NCBI GenBank assembly: GCA_025997455.1
Contig: BNUP01000127.1
Location: forward strand, 1-6,035
Reading direction: 5' to 3'
DNA: 6,035 bases
From: Fibrobacterales bacterium
GTDB lineage: Bacteria > Fibrobacterota > Fibrobacteria > Fibrobacterales > Fibrobacteraceae
In this document: piece by piece, positions 1 through 5,739 of the stretch
Layout: every line of letters begins with the position of its first letter
How positions within the stretch are numbered: position 1 is the first letter of the stretch
Position numbers and translations under genes: made by a program
The notes under the pieces: model-generated
What the model saw: only the letters and a program-made list of their open reading frames with translations
The model's database searches: none
What the model was told of the DNA's origin: nothing

Positions 1-1951
1 CCACATCGCCCGAAATTTTTGCAAGGTCGGAAACTTGATCCGCAACTCGTTTTGCACTCGTGCTCGCCTGCACAACATTACTCGCAATTTCATTACTCGC
101 TTTGGTTTGCTCATCTACGCTGGTTGCTATTTGAACAACAAAGGAATTTATTTTTTCAATTGCACCTGCAACATTTTTAACCTCTTCAACCGCACTTTGA
201 GTCTCATTCTGTATGCTTTTAATTTTTTTCGTAATATCACCTGCACTGTTTGCGCTTTGGTTCGCCAACTCCTTAATTTCATTTGCCACCACCGCAAAAC
301 CCTTGCCCGCCTCACCTGCACTCGCCGCCTCTATTGTTGCATTCAATGCCAAAAGATTCGTCTTATCCGCAATTTTTTTAATCACATCCGTAACCTGCCC
401 GATTTCTCCTGCGGCAGAACTTAACTTTATCATAGTAGAAGTTGCAGTCTCGACTTTTGTCTGTGCATCTCCTGCAATTTCCCGTGCTTGTGCCGCATTT
501 GCCGCAATTTCTCCAACGCTTGCACTCATCTCTTCCATTGCACTTGCAACGGTATTTATATTCATACTCATCTGTTCGGATGCCGTAGCAATTTCATTCG
601 CATTTGCTCCTGCCTGTTCAGCCTCGTTTGCTATGGTTTTTATACTTTCCGTAGTTTCTCTTGTTTCATCGAGAACGCTTGAAGTATTGTTATGAGTCAT
701 TTTTGCAATTTCGTCCAAATTTTTAACCGCCCCGCTAAGAACTTTATTTTTCGTTGAAATCTCACTGCTCGCTCTCGTTGCTATCCCTATGGTTTCTTGC
801 AATTTGTCCATAAGTTGATTAAAACTCATCGCCTGCTGACCAATTTCATCTTTTGATTTTACCGCAATTCGCTTGCGCAAATCGCCATCCTTTGCACTGT
901 TTCTAAAAATCGCGGTAGCAACAGAAAAACCGCTGAAAATTCTTTTTAGCACGAGATAAGAAACTATCGACCACACGAACAATATGGTAAGTGCAAATAA
1001 CACCACTAATTTGATAGTCTCTCTTTGATTTGCCTGCAAAACTTCAGCAGACACAACAAGACCTATGCTCCAAGGCAAGTTCGCACCATCAACCAAAAGC
1101 GGACTGTAAGTTACGAGTTGAGTTCCGTTATCATCTTTCTCAGTCACCTGATAAACCCTGCCTTCTTTAATTTCTTTCAAAAGTTCATTCTGCTTTGCAT
1201 AATCCAAATTCGTTCCTGCTTTTTGAAACCACATTTCTTTATTTGGGTGTCCTGCAAAAACTCCCTCGTATGAGATGAAAGTTAAAAATGATCCGAGTTC
1301 GGAATCGCTGTATTGTCCCAAAATTTTCTGCAAAGATTCCAACTCAATATCAAGCCCTGCCGCACCTATCACCACTCCATTTTCAATTATCGGGTAGCCT
1401 ATGGTAATCATATTTCGTTCCGGTTCTTCGGGCACATATTGCCATTTGTAGGGTTCAATTAAAGCGATTTTTTTGCTGTCTTTTGGCAAATTATACCAAT
1501 CATCTTCTGGATTTACCTTAAAATTAGCATCGGTCGAAATTTCAATGGTGCCGTTCACCGAGCGGAATACATCTATATTGTATGTGGTTCCTTCTTCCGT
1601 TGAATCTTTGCTAAAAAATGCACCTCTTTCAAGAACTATATAGGCATCGGAAATTCCCTCATTTTTTTCCATTATCGAATGGAACATATCTTCTAAAATT
1701 GCCAATTTTGCATTATCGCTAATGGAATTTTTATTTTTAATCATAGCCTCAATAGGTTTTAACTCCGCAATTTTAGTATTTAAGTAATTGCCGAGTTCAA
1801 GTTCTGCACTCTTTGATTGCGACAAAGCCCATTCCTTTTCTTGCTTTTGCGACAAATCGGAAAACCTGATGAGCAAAAATCCCGTCAATATCAAAATAAC
1901 CATAGCCCCGCTTATGAGTAGCATAAGGGCTAATTTTTTGGATAATTTCAT
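1..1951 (-). CDS. Methyl-accepting chemotaxis protein with dCache sensor domain (C-terminus cut by window edge)
   Basis: Transmembrane chemoreceptor that would sense an extracytoplasmic ligand and control the CheA/CheW kinase complex. The reverse strand reads openly for 650 codons from ATG at 1951, starting MKLSKKLALMLLISG, with an AGAGAGG ribosome site just upstream. Visible parts: TM1 at about residues 8-28; an extracytoplasmic region at about 29-313 of dCache type, with the DDWYNLP motif (W152, Y153) and a GYPII..NGVVIGAAGLDIEL stretch; TM2 at about 315-335 (LVVLFALTILFVWSIVSYLVL); a HAMP-like linker; then the long cytoplasmic coiled coil. The signalling hairpin tip is unmistakable, with NLLALNATIEAA beginning at N532, followed by GEAGKGFAVVANEIKELA. 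The WY motif resembles that of amino-acid-binding dCache domains, but the ligand is inference. The extreme C-terminus, including any CheR tether, lies outside the window. It is divergent from the ATPase operon. Very sure of class, unsure of ligand. Confidence 0.96.
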   Translation of the reverse strand, partial: MKLSKKLALMLLISGAMVILILTGFLLIRFSDLSQKQEKEWALSQSKSAELELGNYLNTKIAELKPIEAMIKNKNSISDNAKLAILEDMFHSIMEKNEGISDAYIVLERGAFFSKDSTEEGTTYNIDVFRSVNGTIEISTDANFKVNPEDDWYNLPKDSKKIALIEPYKWQYVPEEPERNMITIGYPIIENGVVIGAAGLDIELESLQKILGQYSDSELGSFLTFISYEGVFAGHPNKEMWFQKAGTNLDYAKQNELLKEIKEGRVYQVTEKDDNGTQLVTYSPLLVDGANLPWSIGLVVSAEVLQANQRETIKLVVLFALTILFVWSIVSYLVLKRIFSGFSVATAIFRNSAKDGDLRKRIAVKSKDEIGQQAMSFNQLMDKLQETIGIATRASSEISTKNKVLSGAVKNLDEIAKMTHNNTSSVLDETRETTESIKTIANEAEQAGANANEIATASEQMSMNINTVASAMEEMSASVGEIAANAAQAREIAGDAQTKVETATSTMIKLSSAAGEIGQVTDVIKKIADKTNLLALNATIEAASAGEAGKGFAVVANEIKELANQSANSAGDITKKIKSIQNETQSAVEEVKNVAGAIEKINSFVVQIATSVDEQTKASNEIASNVVQASTSAKRVADQVSDLAKISGDV

Positions 1952-1955
1952 AATT

Positions 1956-1962
1956 CCTCTCT
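1956..1962 (-). promoter_or_regulatory. Ribosome binding site of the chemoreceptor gene
   Basis: AGAGAGG on the reverse strand, four bases before the ATG at 1951-1949. It is purine-rich and slightly close, but it is the only good site upstream. It supports this start, which places TM1 directly after a short basic N-terminus (MKLSKK). Confidence 0.6.
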
Positions 1963-2024
1963 TATGATTATGGTGCCTTGGCAAAATGTAAAAAAATCTC
2001 CGCACCGTTCCAAAAATTTATATA

Positions 2025-2083
2025 GGTAACCACTATTAACCTCATAAGAGGTTGGTAGAGGTTACCAAGCGACATGGGCGAAC
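2025..2083 (-). repeat. Palindromic repeat, copy A (reverse orientation)
   Basis: Read on the - strand it has a 5' box, GTTCGCCCATGTCGCTT (2083-2067), followed by a 19-base stem (arms 2048-2066 and 2025-2043) closed by a 4-base loop at 2044-2047. Sixteen of 19 positions are Watson-Crick pairs; two of the three mismatches become G-U wobbles if the + strand is the RNA. From GCCC at 2079 through the loop start, 28 of 35 bases match copy B at 3435-3469, and four stem positions differ by paired changes. No run of T follows the stem on either strand, so it does not look like an intrinsic terminator. Function is unknown; a mobile palindrome or an RNA/DNA structural motif are both possible. Confidence 0.75.
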
Positions 2084-2093
2084 TGCGTTTTTT

Positions 2094-2138
2094 ATGGTGA
2101 TAATGTCATCCTGCGGCAAATGTTCGCAGTATCGCCAT
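2094..2138. repeat. Middle stem-loop of the intergenic region
   Basis: ATGGTGATA at 2094-2102 pairs with TATCGCCAT at 2130-2138 (eight Watson-Crick pairs plus one G-U in + strand RNA), and CTGCG at 2111-2115 pairs with CGCAG at 2125-2129 around a 9-base loop. Bases 2103-2110 bulge out on one side. Part of its right arm overlaps the 5' box of the next element (2122-2140), so the two structures may compete or be one composite fold. The role is unknown. Confidence 0.5.
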
Positions 2139-2194
2139 CGTTTCCGAAGAACTCCTTGTTTTATGAAATAAGTTTTTGTGGAGTTCTTCGGAAA
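2122..2194 (+). repeat. Long inverted repeat upstream of atpE; probable divergent copy C of the palindromic repeat
   Basis: The core is a perfect 15-base inverted repeat, TTTCCGAAGAACTCC at 2141-2155 and GGAGTTCTTCGGAAA at 2180-2194. The 24-base interior can form a further 6-pair stem (2156-2161 with 2166-2171). It ends 30 bases before the atpE start codon. Membership in the repeat family is suggested by GTTCGC at 2122, identical to copy A, and by the right arm, where GAGTTCTTC is identical to the right arm of copy B and 15 of 19 bases match (2181-2199 against 3472-3490). The inverted repeat itself is certain; the family link is an inference. No T-run follows, so termination is unlikely. Confidence 0.7.
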
Positions 2195-2214
2195 TTACTA
2201 TATTAACTCATATT

Positions 2215-2220
2215 GGAGAG
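2215..2220 (+). promoter_or_regulatory. Ribosome binding site deciding the atpE start
   Basis: GGAGAG lies four to six bases before ATG at 2225. A TTG codon at 2213 is in the same frame, but starting there would place this ribosome site inside the coding sequence and leave no site upstream, so the ATG at 2225 is preferred. Confidence 0.75.
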
Positions 2221-2224
2221 AAAT

Positions 2225-2827
2225 ATGGCTCAAGAATTGCAACATTTAATAGAGAAAATTCAGCGCGAAGCCGTTGATAAAGCCGAAGCGGAAGCCGCAA
2301 AAATTGTGTCTGAAGCAAAAGCGAAAGCCGCCCAGATAATCAAAGATGCCGAGAGCGAGGCTAAGTCCAAAGTGGCGCAAGCCGACCTTGACAGCAAGGC
2401 TTTCACGGAGCGCAGTGAAAAAACGCTTGCTCAGGCGGCAAGAGATGTGGTACTCGCCGTAGGGCAGGGTGTGGAAAAAGTCGTGCTCGGCATTCTCGCA
2501 CAGAATGTGGATAAGACCCTCACTCCCGAACTCCTGCAACAGGTTTTATTGGAACTCGCAAAGAGCAGTTCTAACAAAGCGGTTACAGTTTCCCTTTCCG
2601 AAAGCGACACAAAAAAACTCTCGGCGTTTCTCTCCGGCGAATTTCAAAAGAAGTTGGGCGCGGGCGTGGAAGTGCAGAGCGACAGCGGAATCTTCGCGGG
2701 TTTTCGCCTCTCGTTTGAGAACGGCAAAGTCAGCCAAGAATGGACTAACGAGGCAATTGCCGAGGCACTTTCAACGATATTGCGCCCCCAACTCGCCAAA
2801 GTTGTTCAATTGGCGGTTAAGGGTTAG
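2225..2827 (+). CDS. atpE: V-type ATP synthase/ATPase subunit E
   Basis: Peripheral-stalk subunit of the V/A-type rotary ATPase, on the cytoplasmic side; it holds the A3B3 head still against the membrane part. The product is 200 residues, a usual length for the family (about 190-210). Residues 1 to about 70 are a charged, Ala/Lys/Glu-rich helix with repeated AEAEAAKIVSEAKAKAA-type spacing, as expected of the coiled coil that pairs with the G/H subunit. The rest forms the C-terminal globular domain that binds the head, with the family-like SDSGIFAGFRLSFENGKV stretch (near residues 152-169) and a C-terminal helix ending LRPQLAKVV. It is the first V-ATPase gene visible here, followed after 22 bases by the DUF2764 gene and later by atpA and atpB. 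No membrane segment or signal peptide is present. Also called ntpE in some genomes. Confidence 0.93.
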   Translation: MAQELQHLIEKIQREAVDKAEAEAAKIVSEAKAKAAQIIKDAESEAKSKVAQADLDSKAFTERSEKTLAQAARDVVLAVGQGVEKVVLGILAQNVDKTLTPELLQQVLLELAKSSSNKAVTVSLSESDTKKLSAFLSGEFQKKLGAGVEVQSDSGIFAGFRLSFENGKVSQEWTNEAIAEALSTILRPQLAKVVQLAVKG

Positions 2828-2849
2828 CAGGGCAGGGTTCGGTTAGATT

Positions 2850-3386
2850 ATGAGTGCTACCTATATATTGTCAAGTTTGCCAACGCTGGAATTCGGAGCA
2901 AAGCCGCCTTTTTCCGTCAGTGAATATCGCTATAAATGTGAAGGTATGGACGGCGTTAATCTATCCGATTTCGATTCGGTAGCGGAAGGTGTTGCAGGCG
3001 AACACCCCTTCACAAGAGACTATGCAAACGCGCTCACCGAAATAAAAAATGCCACCGCCGCTCTCCGTGCCTCAAAATGGGAAGGTGAAAATATTCGTGT
3101 TACCGAACGCTCATATTTGGGGTATCATAACGACTTGCGTCAAAAATTGGCAGAGGCAATTAACATTCAAAACCCTTATGAAAGGGAACTCGCTTTAGAG
3201 AAAGCCCGTTGGCAAATCACCGAAGAATTGACCGGCGTTGAATATTTTTCCGAGGCAAAAATTTACGCATACATTGTGAAGTTGCAAATTAACTCCAGAC
3301 TTTCCGCATTCAACAACGAACAGGGAAAAGAGGCAATAGAGGATTTTATTAAAGCAAATGACAGGGCAGATACGGTGGTGCAGTAA
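2850..3386 (+). CDS. DUF2764 family protein of the V-ATPase operon, unknown function
   Basis: A 178-residue soluble-looking protein. The N-terminus YILSSLPTLEFGAKPPFSVSEY matches the SLP-x-L-x-F/L...KPPFS opening I associate with DUF2764 proteins, which in spirochetes and Fibrobacterota are encoded between V-ATPase subunits E and A. That neighbourhood is exactly reproduced on the upstream side here. The middle (about residues 88-140) is helical and charged, with RSYLGYHNDLRQKL and a family-like run of Glu/Lys/Arg and aromatic residues. There is no signal peptide, transmembrane segment or recognisable catalytic motif. The start is the first in-frame ATG; only a weak purine stretch (2829-2837) precedes it, so translation may depend on reading through from atpE, 22 bases upstream. 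An accessory or assembly role in the ATPase is inferred from context only. Confidence 0.85.
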   Translation: MSATYILSSLPTLEFGAKPPFSVSEYRYKCEGMDGVNLSDFDSVAEGVAGEHPFTRDYANALTEIKNATAALRASKWEGENIRVTERSYLGYHNDLRQKLAEAINIQNPYERELALEKARWQITEELTGVEYFSEAKIYAYIVKLQINSRLSAFNNEQGKEAIEDFIKANDRADTVVQ

Positions 3387-3431
3387 TTCTGCGGTGGAAG
3401 TTTCCGCTACCAAATTTGCATAAAAATACAG

Positions 3432-3490
3432 GTTGCCCGTGTCGCTTAGTAGGCTCTGACGACCTCTTAACGAGTTCTTCAGAGTCTACT
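3432..3490 (+). repeat. Palindromic repeat, copy B
   Basis: The 5' box GTTGCCCGTGTCGCTT (3432-3447) is followed by a 19-base imperfect stem (arms 3448-3466 and 3472-3490) with loop TTAAC at 3467-3471: 16 Watson-Crick pairs, one G-U and two C-T mismatches. It lies 45 bases after the DUF2764 stop and 19 bases before the small gene at 3510. It matches copy A (reverse strand, 2083-2025) in 28 of 35 bases from GCCC onward. Stem positions 1, 5, 11 and 14 differ between copies while remaining paired in both. The following TTATTTCTAC is only mildly T-rich; weak termination after the DUF2764 gene cannot be excluded. Confidence 0.75.
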
Positions 3491-3509
3491 TATTTCTACA
3501 TTCAAACTT

Positions 3510-3725
3510 ATGGACATAAAACAACGACCCAACCATAAACGATATTTACAGTTATTGCGGCAAATGACCCCTGAAGAACGCTTGATGAAGTCGTTTGAAC
3601 TATCGGATACCGCGAACGCTTTATTTTTGCAAGGCTTAAAAAATAGGTTTCCCAAAAAATCTGACACAGAAATAAAAATGCTTTATATAGAAAGGCTTGC
3701 AAAATGTCACAATCGGAATTATTGA
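3510..3725 (+). CDS. Small conserved hypothetical protein, partner of a nucleotidyltransferase
   Basis: A 71-residue basic soluble protein. The core MTPEERLMKSFELSDTANAL, then LFLQGLKNRFP and the terminal ERLAKCHNRNY, match a small family I recall as encoded immediately upstream of, and overlapping, a minimal nucleotidyltransferase gene in many bacteria. The same arrangement holds here: its last 22 bases overlap the start of the nucleotidyltransferase remnant at 3704. The function is unknown; the pairing resembles toxin-antitoxin-like modules, but I know of no proof for this family. The start at 3510 is chosen because NHKRYLQLLRQ before the core also looks family-like; ATG at 3564 (residue 19) is the alternative. 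There is no convincing ribosome site. Since its partner is broken, this gene may be a remnant, although its own frame is intact. Confidence 0.75.
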   Translation: MDIKQRPNHKRYLQLLRQMTPEERLMKSFELSDTANALFLQGLKNRFPKKSDTEIKMLYIERLAKCHNRNY

Positions 3726-3912
3726 AAAAAATTATATCTATTATGGAAAATAACGGCATAGATTATATGCTTACCGGTTCCGTTGTGTGAGAGTTTATGA
3801 ATTGCAATACAATAAGTTAGATTTAGTTTATTTGCAAAAATGGGCATCAAAATTGCAGGTGCAAGACTTTTTGTTAAGACTAGAAAAAGAAGCGATTATT
3901 GTAGATGCTTAA
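3704..3912 (+). pseudogene. Nucleotidyltransferase remnant with internal deletion and frame change
   Basis: The two ends of a small nucleotidyltransferase are joined without the middle. The first part (3704-3787) reads MSQSELLKKIISIMENNGID then YMLTGSVV and hits TGA at 3788-3790; this is the usual N-terminus, ending just at the GS of the catalytic G-S...D-x-D signature. The last part, in another frame (about 3790-3912), reads RVYELQYNKLDLVYLQKWA and continues to ...LEKEAIIVDA before TAA, the usual C-terminal helix of the same family. Twenty-eight N-terminal and about 40 C-terminal residues remain. From memory the family is about 180 residues, so roughly 110 residues, including the metal-binding aspartates, are gone and no active enzyme can be made. 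It overlaps the 71-residue partner gene by 22 bases. Confidence 0.78.
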
Positions 3913-3936
3913 TCACTCACACTCATAAAATTTTCT

Positions 3937-3960
3937 AACTTGACCCTCTGGTGAGGAGTT
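3937..3960. repeat. Small imperfect stem-loop before atpA
   Basis: CCTC at 3945-3948 pairs with GAGG at 3953-3956 around TGGT, and AACT at 3937-3940 pairs with AGTT at 3957-3960, leaving TGAC bulged out. The ACCCTC-loop-GAGG core resembles the loop-proximal part of the palindromic repeats (ACCTC-loop-GAG), so it could be an eroded copy, but it is short enough to be chance. The remainder of 3913-3986 shows no gene; TTGACC at 3940-3945 resembles a -35 box but no -10 follows at the right distance. Confidence 0.3.
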
Positions 3961-3986
3961 GCGTTCAGTGAAAAGTAGCGTTTAAC

Positions 3987-3993
3987 AAGAGGT
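3987..3993 (+). promoter_or_regulatory. Ribosome binding site of atpA
   Basis: AAGAGGT lies nine bases before ATG at 4003, a normal spacing. It supports the start that gives the family-like N-terminus MAESIGKIIGVNSNLLRAKF. Confidence 0.65.
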
Positions 3994-4002
3994 AGTGTTT
4001 AT

Positions 4003-5739
4003 ATGGCAGAGAGCATTGGAAAAATCATAGGCGTAAATAGCAATTTGCTTCGCGCTAAGTTTGAGAAACCTGTTGTGCAAAATGAGGTGGCGTTTGCCGT
4101 CCTCGAAAACGGAACCCGCCTAAAAAGCGAAGTTATCCGTATTCGCGGGTCTGTTGCCGAGTTGCAGGTATTTGAAGATACCACAGGCTTAAAGGAAGGC
4201 GACAACATTGAATTTACGGGGGAATTGCTCTCCGTAGAATTGGGACCCGGACTTTTAACGCAGGTTTTTGACGGCTTGCAAAACCCGCTCCCGCGACTTG
4301 CCGAAGAATGCGGTTTTTTCCTTCAACGCGGAAAATATTTGAATGCTTTGCCCCGCGATAAAAAATGGGCTTTCACTCCAAGTGCAACCGTTGGAGACAG
4401 ACTCACCGCTGGCGACTCTCTCGGCTCGGTTCCCGAAGGTATTTTTAAGCACTTAATAATGGTGCCCTTCCGTTGGCACGGCACTTACACGGTTGAGAGC
4501 ATTGCACCAGCAGGCGAATATGTGGTTACCGATGTAATCGCAAAACTAAAAGATTCAACAGGTAAAATTTTTGAGGCGAAGTTATTCCAAACCTATCCCG
4601 TAAAAATGCCAATCAAATGCTACGCCGAAAGATTGCGCCCCGTTGAACCGTTAATCACCAAGCAGAGAATTATAGATACATTCTTCCCCGTAAATCGAGG
4701 CGGTGTATATTGCATACCCGGACCTTTCGGTGCTGGCAAAACGGTGCTCCAACAATTAACCGCACGGCACGCGGATGTGGATATAGTTATTATGGCGGCT
4801 TGCGGTGAACGCGCGGGCGAAGTTGTGGAAACGCTAAAAGAATTTCCCGAACAGTTAGATCCCAGAACAGGTCGCTCACTTATGGAGCGCACGCTTATAA
4901 TTTGCAATACGAGTTCTATGCCTGTTGCGGCGCGTGAGGCATCGGTTTACACGGGTGTAACGCTTGCGGAATATTATCGGCAAATGGGTTTGAATGTGCT
5001 TTTGCTTGCAGATTCTACAAGCCGTTGGGCGCAGGCTTTGCGCGAGATGAGCGGTCGTTTGGAAGAAATTCCGGGCGAAGAGGCATTCCCCGCATACTTG
5101 GAATCGGTTATCGCATCCTTCTATGAACGCGGCGGCATTGTGCGTTTGAAAGACGGAAAAACCGGCTCCGTAACAATAGGCGGAACAGTTTCTCCCGCAG
5201 GCGGAAATTTTGAAGAGCCTGTTACCCAAGCAACGCTAAAAGTTGTGGGTGCATTTCACGGACTTTCAAGAGAACGCTCCGACCAACGCAGGTTTCCCGC
5301 AATTCATCCTCTCGATTCTTGGTCAAAATATAAAGGTCTCATAGATCCCCAAAAATCAGGCGAGGCGCACGGTATTTTACGCAGAGGCAGTGATGTAGGT
5401 CAAATGATGAAGGTGGTCGGCGAAGAGGGAACTTCAATGGACGATTTTGTTCTGTTCTTAAAGAGCGAATTTTTGGATTCCGTTTATTTGCAACAAGATG
5501 CTTACAACAAAATTGACGAGGCGTGTCCGGGCGACAGGCAGGAATATGTCTTTGATAAAGTTTATCAAATTCTCAAAGCACAGGTGACATTCAAAGAAAA
5601 GGATTCCGCGCGCTCCTTCTTCTTAAAACTCACTCAAACCGCTAAGGATTGGAACAGAACGGAGTTCAAGAGCAAGGAATTTGAGGAATTGGAAAACAAC
5701 ATTCTAAAAGCGGTTGCGGAGGTAACGGTTTATGCATAA
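4003..5739 (+). CDS. atpA: V-type ATP synthase/ATPase catalytic subunit A
   Basis: Nucleotide-hydrolysing subunit of the A3B3 head of the V/A-type rotary ATPase, coupling ATP turnover to H+ or Na+ transport. It is complete at 578 residues, the usual length. Order: N-terminal beta-barrel (about 1-70), the A-subunit-specific insert region (about 110-190), the nucleotide-binding domain, and a helical C-terminal domain (about 440-578). Walker A is GPFGAGKT at 240-247 (K246, T247); the catalytic glutamate is expected to be E269 in ACGERAGEV; the Walker B region is VLLLADSTSRW with D337; then EEIPGEEAFPAYL and RFPAIHPLDSWSKY (from R430). GERAGEV rather than the archaeal GERGNEM, and the SW in LDSWSKY, are in my recollection usual for spirochete-type bacterial A subunits. 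It is normally close behind the DUF2764 gene but here is separated from it by 616 bases. The ion cannot be told from this subunit. Also called ntpA. Confidence 0.97.
   Translation: MAESIGKIIGVNSNLLRAKFEKPVVQNEVAFAVLENGTRLKSEVIRIRGSVAELQVFEDTTGLKEGDNIEFTGELLSVELGPGLLTQVFDGLQNPLPRLAEECGFFLQRGKYLNALPRDKKWAFTPSATVGDRLTAGDSLGSVPEGIFKHLIMVPFRWHGTYTVESIAPAGEYVVTDVIAKLKDSTGKIFEAKLFQTYPVKMPIKCYAERLRPVEPLITKQRIIDTFFPVNRGGVYCIPGPFGAGKTVLQQLTARHADVDIVIMAACGERAGEVVETLKEFPEQLDPRTGRSLMERTLIICNTSSMPVAAREASVYTGVTLAEYYRQMGLNVLLLADSTSRWAQALREMSGRLEEIPGEEAFPAYLESVIASFYERGGIVRLKDGKTGSVTIGGTVSPAGGNFEEPVTQATLKVVGAFHGLSRERSDQRRFPAIHPLDSWSKYKGLIDPQKSGEAHGILRRGSDVGQMMKVVGEEGTSMDDFVLFLKSEFLDSVYLQQDAYNKIDEACPGDRQEYVFDKVYQILKAQVTFKEKDSARSFFLKLTQTAKDWNRTEFKSKEFEELENNILKAVAEVTVYA
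5718..5723 (+). promoter_or_regulatory. Ribosome binding site of atpB inside atpA
   Basis: GGAGGT, a full consensus site, lies eight bases before the atpB ATG and within the last codons of atpA. Together with the 8-base gene overlap it points to coupled translation of A and B, which are needed in equal amounts. Confidence 0.8.

Noticed and set aside
213..695. Open + strand frame of 160 codons (and a 129-codon frame at 35-424) opposite the chemoreceptor
   Set aside because: The reverse strand reads as an unmistakable MCP signalling domain here; the + frames are Cys/Phe/Ser-Ala-rich antisense shadows created by its biased codon use.
1978..2024. Promoter for atpE: TTGGCA at 1978 and TATATA at 2019
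   Set aside because: The two boxes are 35 bases apart, far from a usable spacing; neither has a matching partner, so no promoter is called.
2025..2066. Intrinsic transcription terminator
   Set aside because: The stem is strong but no T-run follows on either strand, and no gene ends into it, since both flanking genes point away.
2213..2224. TTG at 2213 as the atpE start
   Set aside because: It overlaps the GGAGAG ribosome site and has no site of its own upstream; ATG at 2225 is well placed.
3389..3412. Small inverted repeat around GCGG...CCGC just after the DUF2764 stop
   Set aside because: Only four to five pairs with awkward loops; not better than chance.
3432..3490. Integron attC recombination site
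   Set aside because: The palindrome and adjacent small cassette-like genes suggested it, but the RYYYAAC/GTTRRRY core pair is absent from the ends of either copy.
3479..3759. Reverse-strand open frames of 62 and 83 codons
   Set aside because: They lie opposite the 71-residue gene, whose family-like sequence is on the + strand; they show no ribosome site or recognisable motif.
3940..3970. Promoter for atpA: TTGACC at 3940
   Set aside because: The -35-like box has no recognisable -10 at 16-18 bases downstream (the sequence there is GC-containing and unlike TATAAT).
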